From positions 1-28,925 of the forward strand of contig DATJRE010000315.1 of the NCBI GenBank assembly GCA_035505095.1: a DNA stretch of 28,925 bases, in the 5' to 3' direction. How positions within the stretch are numbered: position 1 is the stretch's first letter; the number at the start of each line of letters is the position of its first letter. Positions 1 to 8,143 of this stretch are shown here, piece after piece. The translations under genes and the position numbers were made by a program. The stretch is from JOPF133 sp035505095 (GTDB taxonomy: Bacteria > Acidobacteriota > Terriglobia > Bryobacterales > Bryobacteraceae). The notes under the pieces are model-generated. The model saw only the letters and a list, made by a program, of their open reading frames with translations. It had not been told where the DNA came from and searched no databases.

Positions 1-790
1 GCAGAGCCAGAAAAGACGCCGCCAGGTACGGCAGAGAAATCGCTACCGGGTTGGCCGGTGTTTCCAGGGCGGCCAGAAAAAGCACCGCCAGCCAGGCGAG
101 CGGGTGCGCCAGGGAATAGGCGCGGGACGGCGCCGACCAAAGCCATACCGCCAGCGCCAGGAGCACCAACGCCAAGAACGGCGGACCCAGCACCGCGACT
201 GGGCGCCCGATCTCGGCGGCGTAGGGGGTGACATCCAGGAAGTCGTTCCCGACGCGCAGCTCGGCCCTGGCCTGCGCCACCGTGGCGCCGCGTTTTAGCC
301 GCACCAGCGCCTTCAGCCGGCTCACCGTTTGGATGCTCTCGACGGTGTGCGAGCGGACGCGCCATTCGGCCACGCGGGCGGCCGGCAGAGGCCGCATTTG
401 GCCCATAAACGGCCCGGTCTCCGTCAGGATCGCCAAGTCGTCCGAGACACGCGTGAACAGCGCCCGGCGGGTCTCGCGGAAACCGCCGGAGACCGCCGCC
501 AGAATCGCCAGGAGCAGGGTTGGCAATGCCACCCGGACGCCCGGACGCTCCAGGAAATGCGACACGCGGAAGCCCTCGCCGGCACGCAGCCAGAACGCGT
601 CGGCCACCGCTCCGGTGCAATGCCCGGCCAGCGCCAGGCGGGCCGGTTCGGGCGTGCTCGAAAGCCACCACCACAGCTCGGCGTGCCATTCGCGGCGCCA
701 CTCTTCGCGGATTTCTTCCGGGACCAGCGTCGCGGCGGCGCGCAGCAACAGGGCCGATTCCAGCGGCAGCGGGGTGAGCGGGTACGTCAT
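1..790 (-). CDS. PadR-associated membrane protein with MacB/ADOP-like segment (partial, C-terminus outside window)
   Basis: An open frame reads leftward from an ATG at 790 and is still open at base 2, giving 263 residues without a stop; the C-terminus lies beyond the left edge. The ATG overlaps the stop of the padR gene (ATGA), so the two are translationally coupled. The N-terminus carries an amphipathic, Trp/Glu-rich stretch (EEIREEWRREWHAELWWW, about residues 25-42). Hydrophobic segments follow at about 88-103, 198-218, 229-242 and 250-263. Residues 162-179 (LVRLKRGATVAQARAEL) resemble the periplasmic-core signature of MacB/ADOP permeases, which PadR-like regulators often accompany in Acidobacteria. 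That resemblance is from memory. I see no complete FtsX domain in the visible part. The function is unknown; a divergent permease or a PadR-controlled sensor are both possible. Confidence 0.75.
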   Translation of the reverse strand, partial: MTYPLTPLPLESALLLRAAATLVPEEIREEWRREWHAELWWWLSSTPEPARLALAGHCTGAVADAFWLRAGEGFRVSHFLERPGVRVALPTLLLAILAAVSGGFRETRRALFTRVSDDLAILTETGPFMGQMRPLPAARVAEWRVRSHTVESIQTVSRLKALVRLKRGATVAQARAELRVGNDFLDVTPYAAEIGRPVAVLGPPFLALVLLALAVWLWSAPSRAYSLAHPLAWLAVLFLAALETPANPVAISLPYLAASFLAL

Positions 791-1077
791 GCCTTGGAAA
801 CCTCCGGAAAGCGGTACCGCGTGCCGGCCGCGGCCAGCGCCGCCTCGCCCGCGGTGGTGACCTGGTAGTAACGCCTGGCCGGCCGGTGTTCGGCGCGGGC
901 CTGTGATTCGCGTTCCCACTGGGCGTGAATCAGTCCCGCCTGTTCCAGCTTGCGCAGCGCCGGATAGACTGTCCCGCTCGGCATGCCCGTCGCCTCCATG
1001 ATTTCGAATCCGTAGCGCCGGCCGTTCTGAATGGCGTGCAGGACGGTGGCGGTGGCATAGGATAGGGTGGCGGGCAT
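787..1077 (-). CDS. PadR family transcriptional regulator
   Basis: This is a 96-residue winged-helix repressor. The core reads YGFEIMEATGMPSGTVYPAL and then LRKLEQAGLI, the helix-turn-helix and wing typical of short (subfamily 2) PadR proteins, followed by a C-terminal region (RRYYQVTTAGEAAL) common to the family. I chose the ATG at 1077 rather than an upstream in-frame start at 1128. It begins with MPATLSYATATVLHAI, where family members usually begin, and has AGGAG about 7 bases upstream. The stop overlaps the start of the next membrane-protein gene by 4 bases. A perfect dyad lies 17 bases upstream of the start, so autoregulation is likely. The ligand is unknown; PadR proteins typically respond to small hydrophobic or phenolic compounds. 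Confidence 0.9.
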   Translation of the reverse strand: MPATLSYATATVLHAIQNGRRYGFEIMEATGMPSGTVYPALRKLEQAGLIHAQWERESQARAEHRPARRYYQVTTAGEAALAAAGTRYRFPEVSKA

Positions 1078-1093
1078 CGAATCTCCTGCTACA

Positions 1094-1112
1094 TATGTAT
1101 CATCACTACATA
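1094..1112. promoter_or_regulatory. Candidate PadR operator (perfect dyad)
   Basis: TATGTA (1094-1099) and TACATA (1107-1112) form a perfect 6-base inverted repeat with a 7-base spacer, just upstream of the padR ribosome-binding site. ATGT/ACAT half-sites are known for PadR operators, so this is the best candidate for autoregulation of padR and the downstream membrane-protein gene. Binding is inferred from position and symmetry only. Confidence 0.55.
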
Positions 1113-1160
1113 GGCGTGTCAAGAACAATCACGGGCAAAATGAGCCTGCTTGCACGCCCG

Positions 1161-2981
1161 TTAGTTCGGGCTGGGCCGCTCCACGTGATCGATCACCAGG
1201 AACTCGGCAATGCCCTTGGCTGGCTCGATTTTCAGGCCGAGCTTCGCGAGCGCAGCCGTCACTACGCTGAGCGGATCGGGGGCGTTCGGGTCGTCTCCCC
1301 CAGGCGGCGCGCCCGGCGGACCGACGACCACATCCAGATGGTAATTGAACAGTCCGGTAAGACCCGTTCGGTCGATCACCTTCCGGCCCACCTGGCCTCG
1401 AATCAGGCTGCAAATGCTCGCGACGCCCACGCCCACCGCGTTCACTCCCTCCGGCGCTCCGTCGATGTAACCGCAGGGCAGAGGCTGCCCGGGCACAACC
1501 GGAGGCGGCAGGCTATTCGGGTTGCCGGGAGTGCAGCCACCTTGTTTTGTCCTTTCCAGCTTAGGGCCGCCTTTGGCCACCGCGAGAGCGTAAACCGGAA
1601 CTTCTTTACGCTCGCGATGGAGTTTCAGCCGGAAGCGGTCTTCGAGAAGCGCTTGCAGCATGGGCCCCGCCATCACGGCCCTGGTTTGAGGACTCGCCGG
1701 CTTCGCGTCGATGGTGTAGCGCTCGGAGTCGACCCAGCTTGGGCCTCCCAATACCGGCCCGTCTTTAAGCTGCGACACCGGCCCTGCCTGCCCCTCCGCA
1801 TACCGGATATAGGCCATCTGGAGGAGCAGCCGCAGGGGTACGCATCCGGTTCGGAGCATTCCGGGATCGCCGAAGGCGCTTCCTGCTCCACCACCACCGC
1901 CTGCTCCGCGGCCGCCGCTGCCAGCGCGTCCACGAGCGTTGGCAATATCCTCCGTGGTACACCGCTTGACGGAAGCCACTTCGAACCTCAGCGCGTCCGC
2001 GGCTGCGGATTGCGCGTGCACCGCCGGCGTGTGCAGCATGCCCAAGGCGACGGGCGCCCCCAGCGCCGCCACCCCGGCCGCCGCCAACGCTGCCTTCTTC
2101 GCCAGGCTCAAACGGATCGCGGCGCGGTTCCGCATAATGGCCTCAATGCGGTTGGTAAGATCCGCTCCAGTCACGCCGGACACGCACGCCAGCGGCGATT
2201 CCACATAGAGCTTGCAGATATTGAGAATGCCTTCGGCGTAGGCGCGCGGCTCGTTGCCGAGTTGTAACACTTCTTCATCGCAGGCGCGCTCGCGTTCCGC
2301 CACCATGCGACTGCCGATCCACCAAACCATCGGGTGGAACCAGAAGATGGTCTCCACGAACATGTGAAGCGCAGCCATCAGATTGTCGCGGTGGCGAACG
2401 TGACACAGCTCATGCGCGATCACGGCATTGAGCTGTGCCGGGGTCAGACGGTCGAAGATGCCCTGGGGCAGCAACAGGACCGGGCGGAAGATACCGAAGA
2501 CGCCTGGCTCCAGGAGAGCGGGCGAGGACTTGGCCGGGATGGGCAGTTCGAGGCGCAGCGGCGATCCGGCGCGAACCGCGGCCCGGATGCGCCGCCATCG
2601 AACCGACCACGCGCCGGCGATGCCCAGGAAACCGCATGCCCAGATGCCCATTGCGAGCGGGGCGAGAGAACTGTGAGCAGGCGGCGCGGCCGGCCAAGGC
2701 GCGGAGACCGGGAGAGCCGTAAACGGCCGGCTGAGCGCATCCACTGCAACGGGCCAGTTGGATGGTGCGGCCGCTGGCGCGGCCCGCCGCGGCAAGTGCC
2801 CACCCAGCGCCATCAGCAACGAGAGCGGCACCAGAAACTTGCACGAGGCCGCCAGCCACACTCCGTGGCGCACCCGTGCGCGGTTTTTGCGGAGCGCCAG
2901 CGCCAGCAATCCGGCCGCTCCCGCAAACAGAGTGGATTGCCATAGATGATTGGCGAATGGCGCCAGGAAATCGGGGATCAT
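1161..2981 (-). CDS. BlaR1-like M56 metallopeptidase fused to a TIGR03435-type C-terminal domain
   Basis: This 606-residue membrane protein begins with a BlaR1/MecR1-type M56 region. It has hydrophobic segments near residues 10-30, 41-60 and 105-125, the zinc motif HELCH at 190-194, and a downstream ERERACDEEV (229-238) that would supply the third ligand. The usual M56 tail follows (RIEAIMRNR, about 278-286), then a last membrane segment at about 296-316. Residues 330-606 match what I know as the TIGR03435 (DUF3738) soil-acidobacterial domain. It starts FEVASVKR, contains KVIDRTGLTGLFNYHLDVVV, and ends LGLKIEPAKGIAEFLVIDHV. A Gly-rich loop sits at 351-370. The start overlaps the stop of blaI by 4 bases, so sensor-protease and repressor form one unit. 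By analogy with BlaR1-BlaI, an extracytoplasmic signal would trigger proteolysis that relieves BlaI repression. No beta-lactamase lies nearby. Confidence 0.9.
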   Translation of the reverse strand: MIPDFLAPFANHLWQSTLFAGAAGLLALALRKNRARVRHGVWLAASCKFLVPLSLLMALGGHLPRRAAPAAAPSNWPVAVDALSRPFTALPVSAPWPAAPPAHSSLAPLAMGIWACGFLGIAGAWSVRWRRIRAAVRAGSPLRLELPIPAKSSPALLEPGVFGIFRPVLLLPQGIFDRLTPAQLNAVIAHELCHVRHRDNLMAALHMFVETIFWFHPMVWWIGSRMVAERERACDEEVLQLGNEPRAYAEGILNICKLYVESPLACVSGVTGADLTNRIEAIMRNRAAIRLSLAKKAALAAAGVAALGAPVALGMLHTPAVHAQSAAADALRFEVASVKRCTTEDIANARGRAGSGGRGAGGGGGAGSAFGDPGMLRTGCVPLRLLLQMAYIRYAEGQAGPVSQLKDGPVLGGPSWVDSERYTIDAKPASPQTRAVMAGPMLQALLEDRFRLKLHRERKEVPVYALAVAKGGPKLERTKQGGCTPGNPNSLPPPVVPGQPLPCGYIDGAPEGVNAVGVGVASICSLIRGQVGRKVIDRTGLTGLFNYHLDVVVGPPGAPPGGDDPNAPDPLSVVTAALAKLGLKIEPAKGIAEFLVIDHVERPSPN

Positions 2982-3364
2982 TCCGGTTTCTCCTCTCCGG
3001 CGAGTTTCAGAAGGGCCTTTTCCGCCTCTCGCACATCCGCCAACGTCAGCGATCCCGATTCGACCAGGTGCGCCACAATGGGCCGGCTCCGTCCGCCGAA
3101 CAGGGCCAGCAAATCGTCAACCAGCCTGCGTTCGGCGGCCTCGCGCGAGACCGCCGCCTCGAAAATCAGCGCCGTGGCAATCTTCTTGACCCGGCGCAGG
3201 GCCTTCTTGGTTTCGAGCCGGTAAACTGTGGTCTGCACCGTGGTGTAGGCTGGTCTCTTCCTGGCCGGGAACGACTCCTGAATCTCGCGGACCGAGCATG
3301 GCCCACGGGTCCAGAGTGCCTCCATAATCTGCAATTCCAGTCTGCTTAATTTTGGACGCGTCAT
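2978..3364 (-). CDS. BlaI/MecI/CopY family transcriptional repressor
   Basis: This 128-residue winged-helix repressor reads MTRPKLSRLELQIMEALW, then CSVREIQESF and AYTTVQTTVYRLETKKAL, the recognition-helix pattern of the BlaI/MecI family. The C-terminal dimerisation half ends in the usual leucine-rich helix (LADVREAEKALLKL). Family members bind dyads as dimers and are inactivated by cleavage triggered by an M56 sensor. Here the M56 gene follows immediately with an ATGA overlap, which supports that pairing. A degenerate dyad lies about 28 bases upstream of the start. I take the ATG at 3364 because the family motif begins directly after it. The regulon is unknown. It may include only this operon, or also the divergently transcribed RND genes. 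Confidence 0.93.
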   Translation of the reverse strand: MTRPKLSRLELQIMEALWTRGPCSVREIQESFPARKRPAYTTVQTTVYRLETKKALRRVKKIATALIFEAAVSREAAERRLVDDLLALFGGRSRPIVAHLVESGSLTLADVREAEKALLKLAGEEKPE

Positions 3365-3628
3365 CGGCTTGAACTACCTGCGTTTGTTAATCTACTATAA
3401 CTGTGGTTAGTCTGCAAGATTTGTTTGCGCCGGGCCCGGCCGGAAAGGCGCCGGGGTCACCAGGGGAGGCTCAAAAATGCCGGTTGCGGCCGCGCTTCGG
3501 CCCGCGTGACCGTGATTACCACAGGCTGGCACCGCAGGCTAACACACGGCAGGGGATCTGTCTGCCCGGCGGCGCGGGTTTCCGGCGGTGCCCAAGCGAT
3601 TCCTTTATCATAGGGAGGAGACCCCGGC
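3365..3628. other. Divergent intergenic region between blaI and the RND operon
   Basis: These 264 bases separate divergently transcribed units. They hold the candidate BlaI operator on the left. On the right, a clear GGGAGGAG ribosome-binding site at 3613-3620 lies 8 bases before the RND permease start. Short imperfect hairpins occur, for example GGCAG/CTGCC near 3548-3568. I found no convincing -35/-10 pair and no recognisable riboswitch. Confidence 0.5.
3393..3410. promoter_or_regulatory. Candidate BlaI operator upstream of blaI
   Basis: The stretch TACTATAACTGTGGTTAG resembles a degenerate BlaI/MecI operator (TACWACA...TGTWGTA type). It contains an ACTA/TAGT dyad 28 bases upstream of the blaI start. 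The symmetry is weak (4+4 exact bases plus partial matches), so this is a position-supported guess. Confidence 0.3.
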
Positions 3629-6600
3629 ATGTGGATTGTTCAGCTCGCTCTGCGCCGCCCCTATACCTTCGTGATCATGTCGTTGCTGATCGCGATTCTG
3701 GGCGGCCTGGCGATCGTCCGCATGCCCACCGATATCTTCCCGGAAATCGATATCCCGGTGGTCAGCGTGATCTGGAGCTATGCCGGCGTTTCCCCGGAAG
3801 AAATGGCCGAGATCATCACCGTCCGCTCGGAGCGGTCTTTCACCACCACCGTCAACGATATCGAGCACATGGAGTCGGAATCGCTGCCGGGTCTCGCGGT
3901 AATCAAGGTCTTCTTCCATCCCAAGGCGCGCGTGGATGCTGCCGTGGCGCAGCTTTCGGCGGCGGCGCAGGCGGTCCTGCATTCGCTGCCCACCGGAATC
4001 GTGCCGCCCAACATCATCCGCTATAACGCCTCCAGCGTGCCCATCCTGCAATTGGGCATTTCGAGCGATTCCCTGCCGGAGCAGCAACTCTACGACCTCG
4101 GCTACCAGTTCATCCGCACCCAGATGTCCAACGTGCAGGGCGCCAGTTTTCCGCTGCCTTACGGAGGCAAGCCGCGGGAGATTTCGGTGGATCTGGACCC
4201 CCGCGCGCTTTACGCCCAGGGGCTTTCGGCTTCCGACGTGGTCAACGCCATCAACTCGCAGAGCCTCATTCTGCCCTCCGGATCGGTCAAAATCGGCGCC
4301 CAGGAATACACCGTGAAGCTGAATAGCGCGCCGGAGCTGGCCACCGCCTTCAACCGCCTGCCCATCCGCCAGACCAACGGCACCACGGTGTACGTAGGGG
4401 ATGTGGCGCACGTGCGCGACGGCTATGCCGTGCAGACCAACATCGTGCGCCACAACGGCGTGCGCGCGGCCTTGCTCACGGTGCTGAAAAACGGCGGCTC
4501 CTCCACGCTGGATATCGTGGCCCAGTTGAAGGCTATGCTGCCGCGCATCCGCTCCACGCTTCCTGCCGCCCTCAACCTGAAGCTGATGTTCGACCAGTCG
4601 ATTTTCGTCCGCGCGGCCATCGCCGGCGTGCTGCGTGAGGCCACCATCGCCGCCATGCTCACCGGCCTCATGATCCTGCTGTTTCTGGGAAGCTGGCGGT
4701 CCACCATCATCGTGTGCATCTCCATCCCGCTTTCGATTCTGGCGTCGCTCGCAATCCTCAACTTCATGGGCGAAACCATCAACGTGATGACGCTCGGCGG
4801 GCTGGCGCTGGCGGTGGGCATCCTGGTAGACGACGCCACCGTGGAAATCGAAAACATCCACCGCAATTTCGGCATGGGCAAACCGATTGTGCGCGCCATT
4901 CTGGATGGCGCCATGCAAATCGCCACGCCCGCGTTCGTTTCCACGCTGTGCATCTGCATTGTCTTCGTCCCAGTGATTTTTCTTACCGGAGCGGCGCGCT
5001 ACCTGTTCACCCCTCTGGCCCTGGCGGTCGTGCTGGCAATGATGGCCTCCTACCTGCTCTCCCGCACCCTCGTCCCCACCATGGTGCGGTACCTGCTGGC
5101 CGGCGAGGCGGCCCGTTATCACGGCGATGCCGGCGTGATGGAGGAATCCGGCCGAGGCGCCTTCGCCGCCATCCATCACGGGTTCCAAAGCTGGTTCGAG
5201 CGCATGCGCGCGGGATACCGCGAACTGCTCGCCGCCGCCCTGGCGCACCGCGTTCTCACCACCGCCAGCTTCTTCCTGATCTGCGCCGCCTGCCTGGCCC
5301 TGACTCCGTTTCTGGGCGAGGATTTCTTTCCCCAGGTGGATGCCGGCCAGATCCGCCTGCACGTGCGCGCCCCCGCCGGCACGCGCATCGAAGAGACCGA
5401 GAGGTATTTCGCGGCGGTCGAGGACAGCATCCGCGCGGTGATTCCTCCCGCGGAGCTCTCCGATATGATCGACGATATCGGGTTGCCCTACTCCGGCGTC
5501 AACCTGGCTATGAGCGATACGGCCACCATCGGGCCGTTCGATGGCGAAATCCTGGTTTCGCTGCGCGCGGGCGAGCACGCTTCAAGCTGGGATTACATCC
5601 GCAAGCTGCGCGTCCGTCTGAACCGCGAGTTCCCCGGGCTGACGTTCTTCTTCCAGCCCGCCGATATCGTGGGCCAGATCCTGAATTTCGGGCTGCCCGC
5701 GCCGATCGACGTGCAGGTGGTCGGGCCCCTGGCCAACGCGTCCGCCAATTACGCCCTGGCGCGGCAGATCGAGACGCGAATGGCGCGCATTCCCGGCGCG
5801 GTGGACGTGCATACCCACCAGGTGGTGGACGTCCCCGAGTTGGTTTTCCACGTGGACCGCACCCGCGCCGATCAGATGGGCCTCACCCAGCAGGACGTGG
5901 CCGACAGCCTGCTCATCTCCTTGGCTTCCAGCACCCAAATCGCGCCCAATTACTGGATCGATCCGCGCAACAGCGTGGACTACCCGATCTCCGTGATGAC
6001 CCCGCAATACCGCGTGGATTCCACCGCCGAGCTGCTGCGCACCCCTATTCGCGGAGCCACCCGCACGTCTGGCCCGCAGTTGCTGACCAACGTAGGCAGC
6101 CTGGAGCGCGATACCACCGCTTCCGTGGTGAACCACTACAACGTGCAGCCGCTTTACGATGTGTACGCCAACGTGCAGGATCGCGACTTAGGCGCGGTGG
6201 CCGGCGACGTGGACCGCGTGCTGGCCACATTCCGGCCCAAGCTGCCCAAGGGGAGCTTCTTCGAAACCCGCGGCCAGGTGGCCACCATGCGCAGCTCGTT
6301 CGTGGGCCTGGGCCTGGGAATGATTTTCGCCATCCTGCTGGTATATTTCGTGATGGTGGTCAATTTTCAATCCTGGCTCGACCCTTTCATTATTCTGATG
6401 GCCCTGCCCGGCGCCCTCTCGGGCATCGTGCTGATGTTGTTTGTCACCCAGACCACCCTCAACGTGCCCTCGCTGATGGGCGCCATCATGAGCATCGGGG
6501 TGGCCACGGCCAATAGCATCCTGCTGGTGAATTTCGCCAACGACTTGCGGGAAGTGGGGTCGGACGCCGTTTCGGCCGCGCTGGAAGCGGGCTTCACCCG

Positions 6601-6823
6601 CCTGCGCCCGGTGATGATGACGGCCCTGGCCATGATCGTCGGTATGCTGCCGATGGCGCTGGGCCTTGGCGAAGGCGGCGAGCAGAACGCCCCGCTGGGG
6701 CGCGCCGTGATCGGCGGTTTGCTGCTGGCCACAGTTGCTACTCTGTTTTTTGTGCCGGTGGTGTATAGCGTCTTGCGCCGCAATCCCCCACGTTTCGGGC
6801 GGCATCGGGAGATCGAAATATGA
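3629..6823 (+). CDS. Efflux RND transporter permease subunit (AcrB/MdtB/CusA superfamily)
   Basis: This 1064-residue inner-membrane proton-driven pump has the full-length RND layout. A first membrane helix at about 12-30 is followed by PTDIFPEIDIPVV, a large periplasmic porter domain, a membrane bundle, and a repeat of the same plan. The fourth-helix motif GGLALAVGILVDDATVEIEN carries the paired aspartates D401/D402 of the proton relay. At the position of the AcrB Lys940 region the sequence reads ATANSILLVNFAND, so the lysine is replaced by Ala (A961); many RND subfamilies lack this lysine. Start: ATG at 3629 with GGGAGGAG 8 bases upstream. The stop overlaps the adaptor start by 4 bases. The substrate cannot be read from sequence; drugs or organic compounds are likelier than metals because no Met-rich metal motif is evident. 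No TolC-like outer-membrane partner is in the window. Confidence 0.93.
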   Translation: MWIVQLALRRPYTFVIMSLLIAILGGLAIVRMPTDIFPEIDIPVVSVIWSYAGVSPEEMAEIITVRSERSFTTTVNDIEHMESESLPGLAVIKVFFHPKARVDAAVAQLSAAAQAVLHSLPTGIVPPNIIRYNASSVPILQLGISSDSLPEQQLYDLGYQFIRTQMSNVQGASFPLPYGGKPREISVDLDPRALYAQGLSASDVVNAINSQSLILPSGSVKIGAQEYTVKLNSAPELATAFNRLPIRQTNGTTVYVGDVAHVRDGYAVQTNIVRHNGVRAALLTVLKNGGSSTLDIVAQLKAMLPRIRSTLPAALNLKLMFDQSIFVRAAIAGVLREATIAAMLTGLMILLFLGSWRSTIIVCISIPLSILASLAILNFMGETINVMTLGGLALAVGILVDDATVEIENIHRNFGMGKPIVRAILDGAMQIATPAFVSTLCICIVFVPVIFLTGAARYLFTPLALAVVLAMMASYLLSRTLVPTMVRYLLAGEAARYHGDAGVMEESGRGAFAAIHHGFQSWFERMRAGYRELLAAALAHRVLTTASFFLICAACLALTPFLGEDFFPQVDAGQIRLHVRAPAGTRIEETERYFAAVEDSIRAVIPPAELSDMIDDIGLPYSGVNLAMSDTATIGPFDGEILVSLRAGEHASSWDYIRKLRVRLNREFPGLTFFFQPADIVGQILNFGLPAPIDVQVVGPLANASANYALARQIETRMARIPGAVDVHTHQVVDVPELVFHVDRTRADQMGLTQQDVADSLLISLASSTQIAPNYWIDPRNSVDYPISVMTPQYRVDSTAELLRTPIRGATRTSGPQLLTNVGSLERDTTASVVNHYNVQPLYDVYANVQDRDLGAVAGDVDRVLATFRPKLPKGSFFETRGQVATMRSSFVGLGLGMIFAILLVYFVMVVNFQSWLDPFIILMALPGALSGIVLMLFVTQTTLNVPSLMGAIMSIGVATANSILLVNFANDLREVGSDAVSAALEAGFTRLRPVMMTALAMIVGMLPMALGLGEGGEQNAPLGRAVIGGLLLATVATLFFVPVVYSVLRRNPPRFGRHREIEI

Positions 6824-8082
6824 TGGTGCAGACGGCCGGTCCGCAACCGGGCCGGCAACGGCGTCCGGGGCGGCGTCCGGTGCTGGTATTTTTTAGCGTG
6901 CTGGCGGTGCTGGTGGCAGCCGGCATTGTGGGCGGCTTGCTGCCCCGCCTGGCGCGGCAGAAGGTGATGCTGGCGGCCTCCGAATCGCTGGCCACGCGGC
7001 GGCCTGTAGTGATCGTCTCAGCCGCGCATTATGCCACCGGCAAAGAAGATATCGACTTGCCGGGCGACATGCAGTCGATTATCGAATCTCCCATCTTCGC
7101 CCGCGCCGATGGGTACATGAAAACACGCCTGGTGGACATCGGCGACCGCGTCAAAAAAGGCCAGCTCATGGCCGAGCTGGAGACCCCGGAACTGGACCAG
7201 CAGATTACCCAGGCGCACGCCACCCTGGCGCAGGCCACTTCGACCATCCAGGAGTTGCAAGCCGATCTCTCCCTGGCGCGCGCCAACCTGAGCCTGGCAC
7301 AGGTAACCCGCGACCGCTGGTTGAAGCTGCTCGCCAAAGGCGCCGTTTCCCGTCAGGACAGCGACGAGAAGCAAGCCGATTTCGAAGTCAAGCAGGCGCA
7401 GACCCAGAAAGCCGAAGCCACCCTGGCCACCGCGCAGGACACCATCCACGCCAGCCAGGCCAACCTGGGCCGCCTGGAAGAGATGAAGGGCTTCGCGCGC
7501 GTCACCGCCCCGTTCGATGGCGTGGTGACGGCGCGCAACGTGGATGTAGGCACCCTGATCAACGCCGGTAACGGCGGCGCCGCGCGGGAAATGTTCCGCG
7601 TGGCGCAGATCCAGCCCCTGCGCGTGTTCGTGAATGTGCCGCAGACCTACGTGGAGCAGGTGCGCTCGGGCCAGGTGGCGGAATTGCGGGTGCAGGAAAA
7701 GCCCGGCCAGGTGTTCCCCGCCAGGGTCACCAACATTTCACAATCGCTGGACTCCAACTCCCGCGCCATGCTGGTGATTCTGGAAACCCCCAACCCCGGC
7801 GACGTGTTGTTTCCGGGAATGTACGCCCAGGTGCGGTTCATCTCCCAGCGCACCCGGCGGGCATTGCGCGTGCCCGGCGACACTATCGTCATCGGCAAAA
7901 CCGGCGCTCGCGTCGCCGTAGTGGGTCCGGACCACATAGTGCACTATCGCAGCGTGACCCTGGGCCAGGACCTGGGATCGGAAATCGAGGTGACCTCAGG
8001 AATCTCGGAAGGGGACCTGCTGGTTTCGAACCCCAGCGATGCCGTGCAGGAAGGCGTCGTCGTGGATGAGCGGCGGAAATAA
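6820..8082 (+). CDS. Efflux RND transporter periplasmic adaptor (HlyD/membrane fusion protein)
   Basis: This 420-residue adaptor bridges the RND pump to an outer-membrane channel. An Arg-rich start and one membrane anchor (about 20-42, VLVFFSVLAVLVAAGIVGGL) are followed by the first half of the lipoyl/barrel-sandwich domain (ADGYMKTRLVDIGDRVKKGQ, about 91-110). A long alpha-hairpin coiled coil rich in Ala and Gln spans about 120-220. The second lipoyl half follows (TAPFDGVVTARNVDVGTLI), then a beta-barrel and a membrane-proximal domain ending VSNPSDAVQEG. The anchor makes it inner-membrane tethered and not a lipoprotein. The start is one of two tandem ATGs at 6820 and 6823; the first overlaps the permease stop (ATGA). 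The permease-then-adaptor gene order is the reverse of acrAB. Confidence 0.92.
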   Translation: MMVQTAGPQPGRQRRPGRRPVLVFFSVLAVLVAAGIVGGLLPRLARQKVMLAASESLATRRPVVIVSAAHYATGKEDIDLPGDMQSIIESPIFARADGYMKTRLVDIGDRVKKGQLMAELETPELDQQITQAHATLAQATSTIQELQADLSLARANLSLAQVTRDRWLKLLAKGAVSRQDSDEKQADFEVKQAQTQKAEATLATAQDTIHASQANLGRLEEMKGFARVTAPFDGVVTARNVDVGTLINAGNGGAAREMFRVAQIQPLRVFVNVPQTYVEQVRSGQVAELRVQEKPGQVFPARVTNISQSLDSNSRAMLVILETPNPGDVLFPGMYAQVRFISQRTRRALRVPGDTIVIGKTGARVAVVGPDHIVHYRSVTLGQDLGSEIEVTSGISEGDLLVSNPSDAVQEGVVVDERRK

Positions 8083-8128
8083 AGCGGCCACGGCTCAGCC
8101 TGCCACGCGTCCCTCCGGCGCCATGCCT

Positions 8129-8134
8129 TATCAT
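8129..8134 (+). promoter_or_regulatory. Candidate -10 element for a leaderless lpxA transcript
   Basis: TATCAT lies 9 bases before the lpxA ATG, and there is no Shine-Dalgarno sequence between them. This spacing would start the transcript at or next to the start codon. No good -35 is visible. It is a proposal from position only. Confidence 0.35.
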
Positions 8135-8143
8135 ACGGTTTGA

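Noticed and set aside
228..868. Plus-strand open frames of 210 and 179 residues
   Set aside because: The minus strand carries a membrane-protein frame coupled to padR through an ATGA overlap; the plus frames are Arg/Pro/Ala-rich shadows.
3606..3611. TATCAT as a -10 element for the RND operon
   Set aside because: It lies directly before the ribosome-binding site, so a transcript starting there would begin within or next to the Shine-Dalgarno sequence; it is probably coincidental.
3420..3612. Possible riboswitch before the RND operon
   Set aside because: Several short stems exist, but no conserved cobalamin, TPP or other riboswitch core could be recognised.
3608..5578. 656-residue minus-strand open frame opposite the RND permease
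   Set aside because: Antisense of a gene with clear RND motifs; no conserved features of its own.
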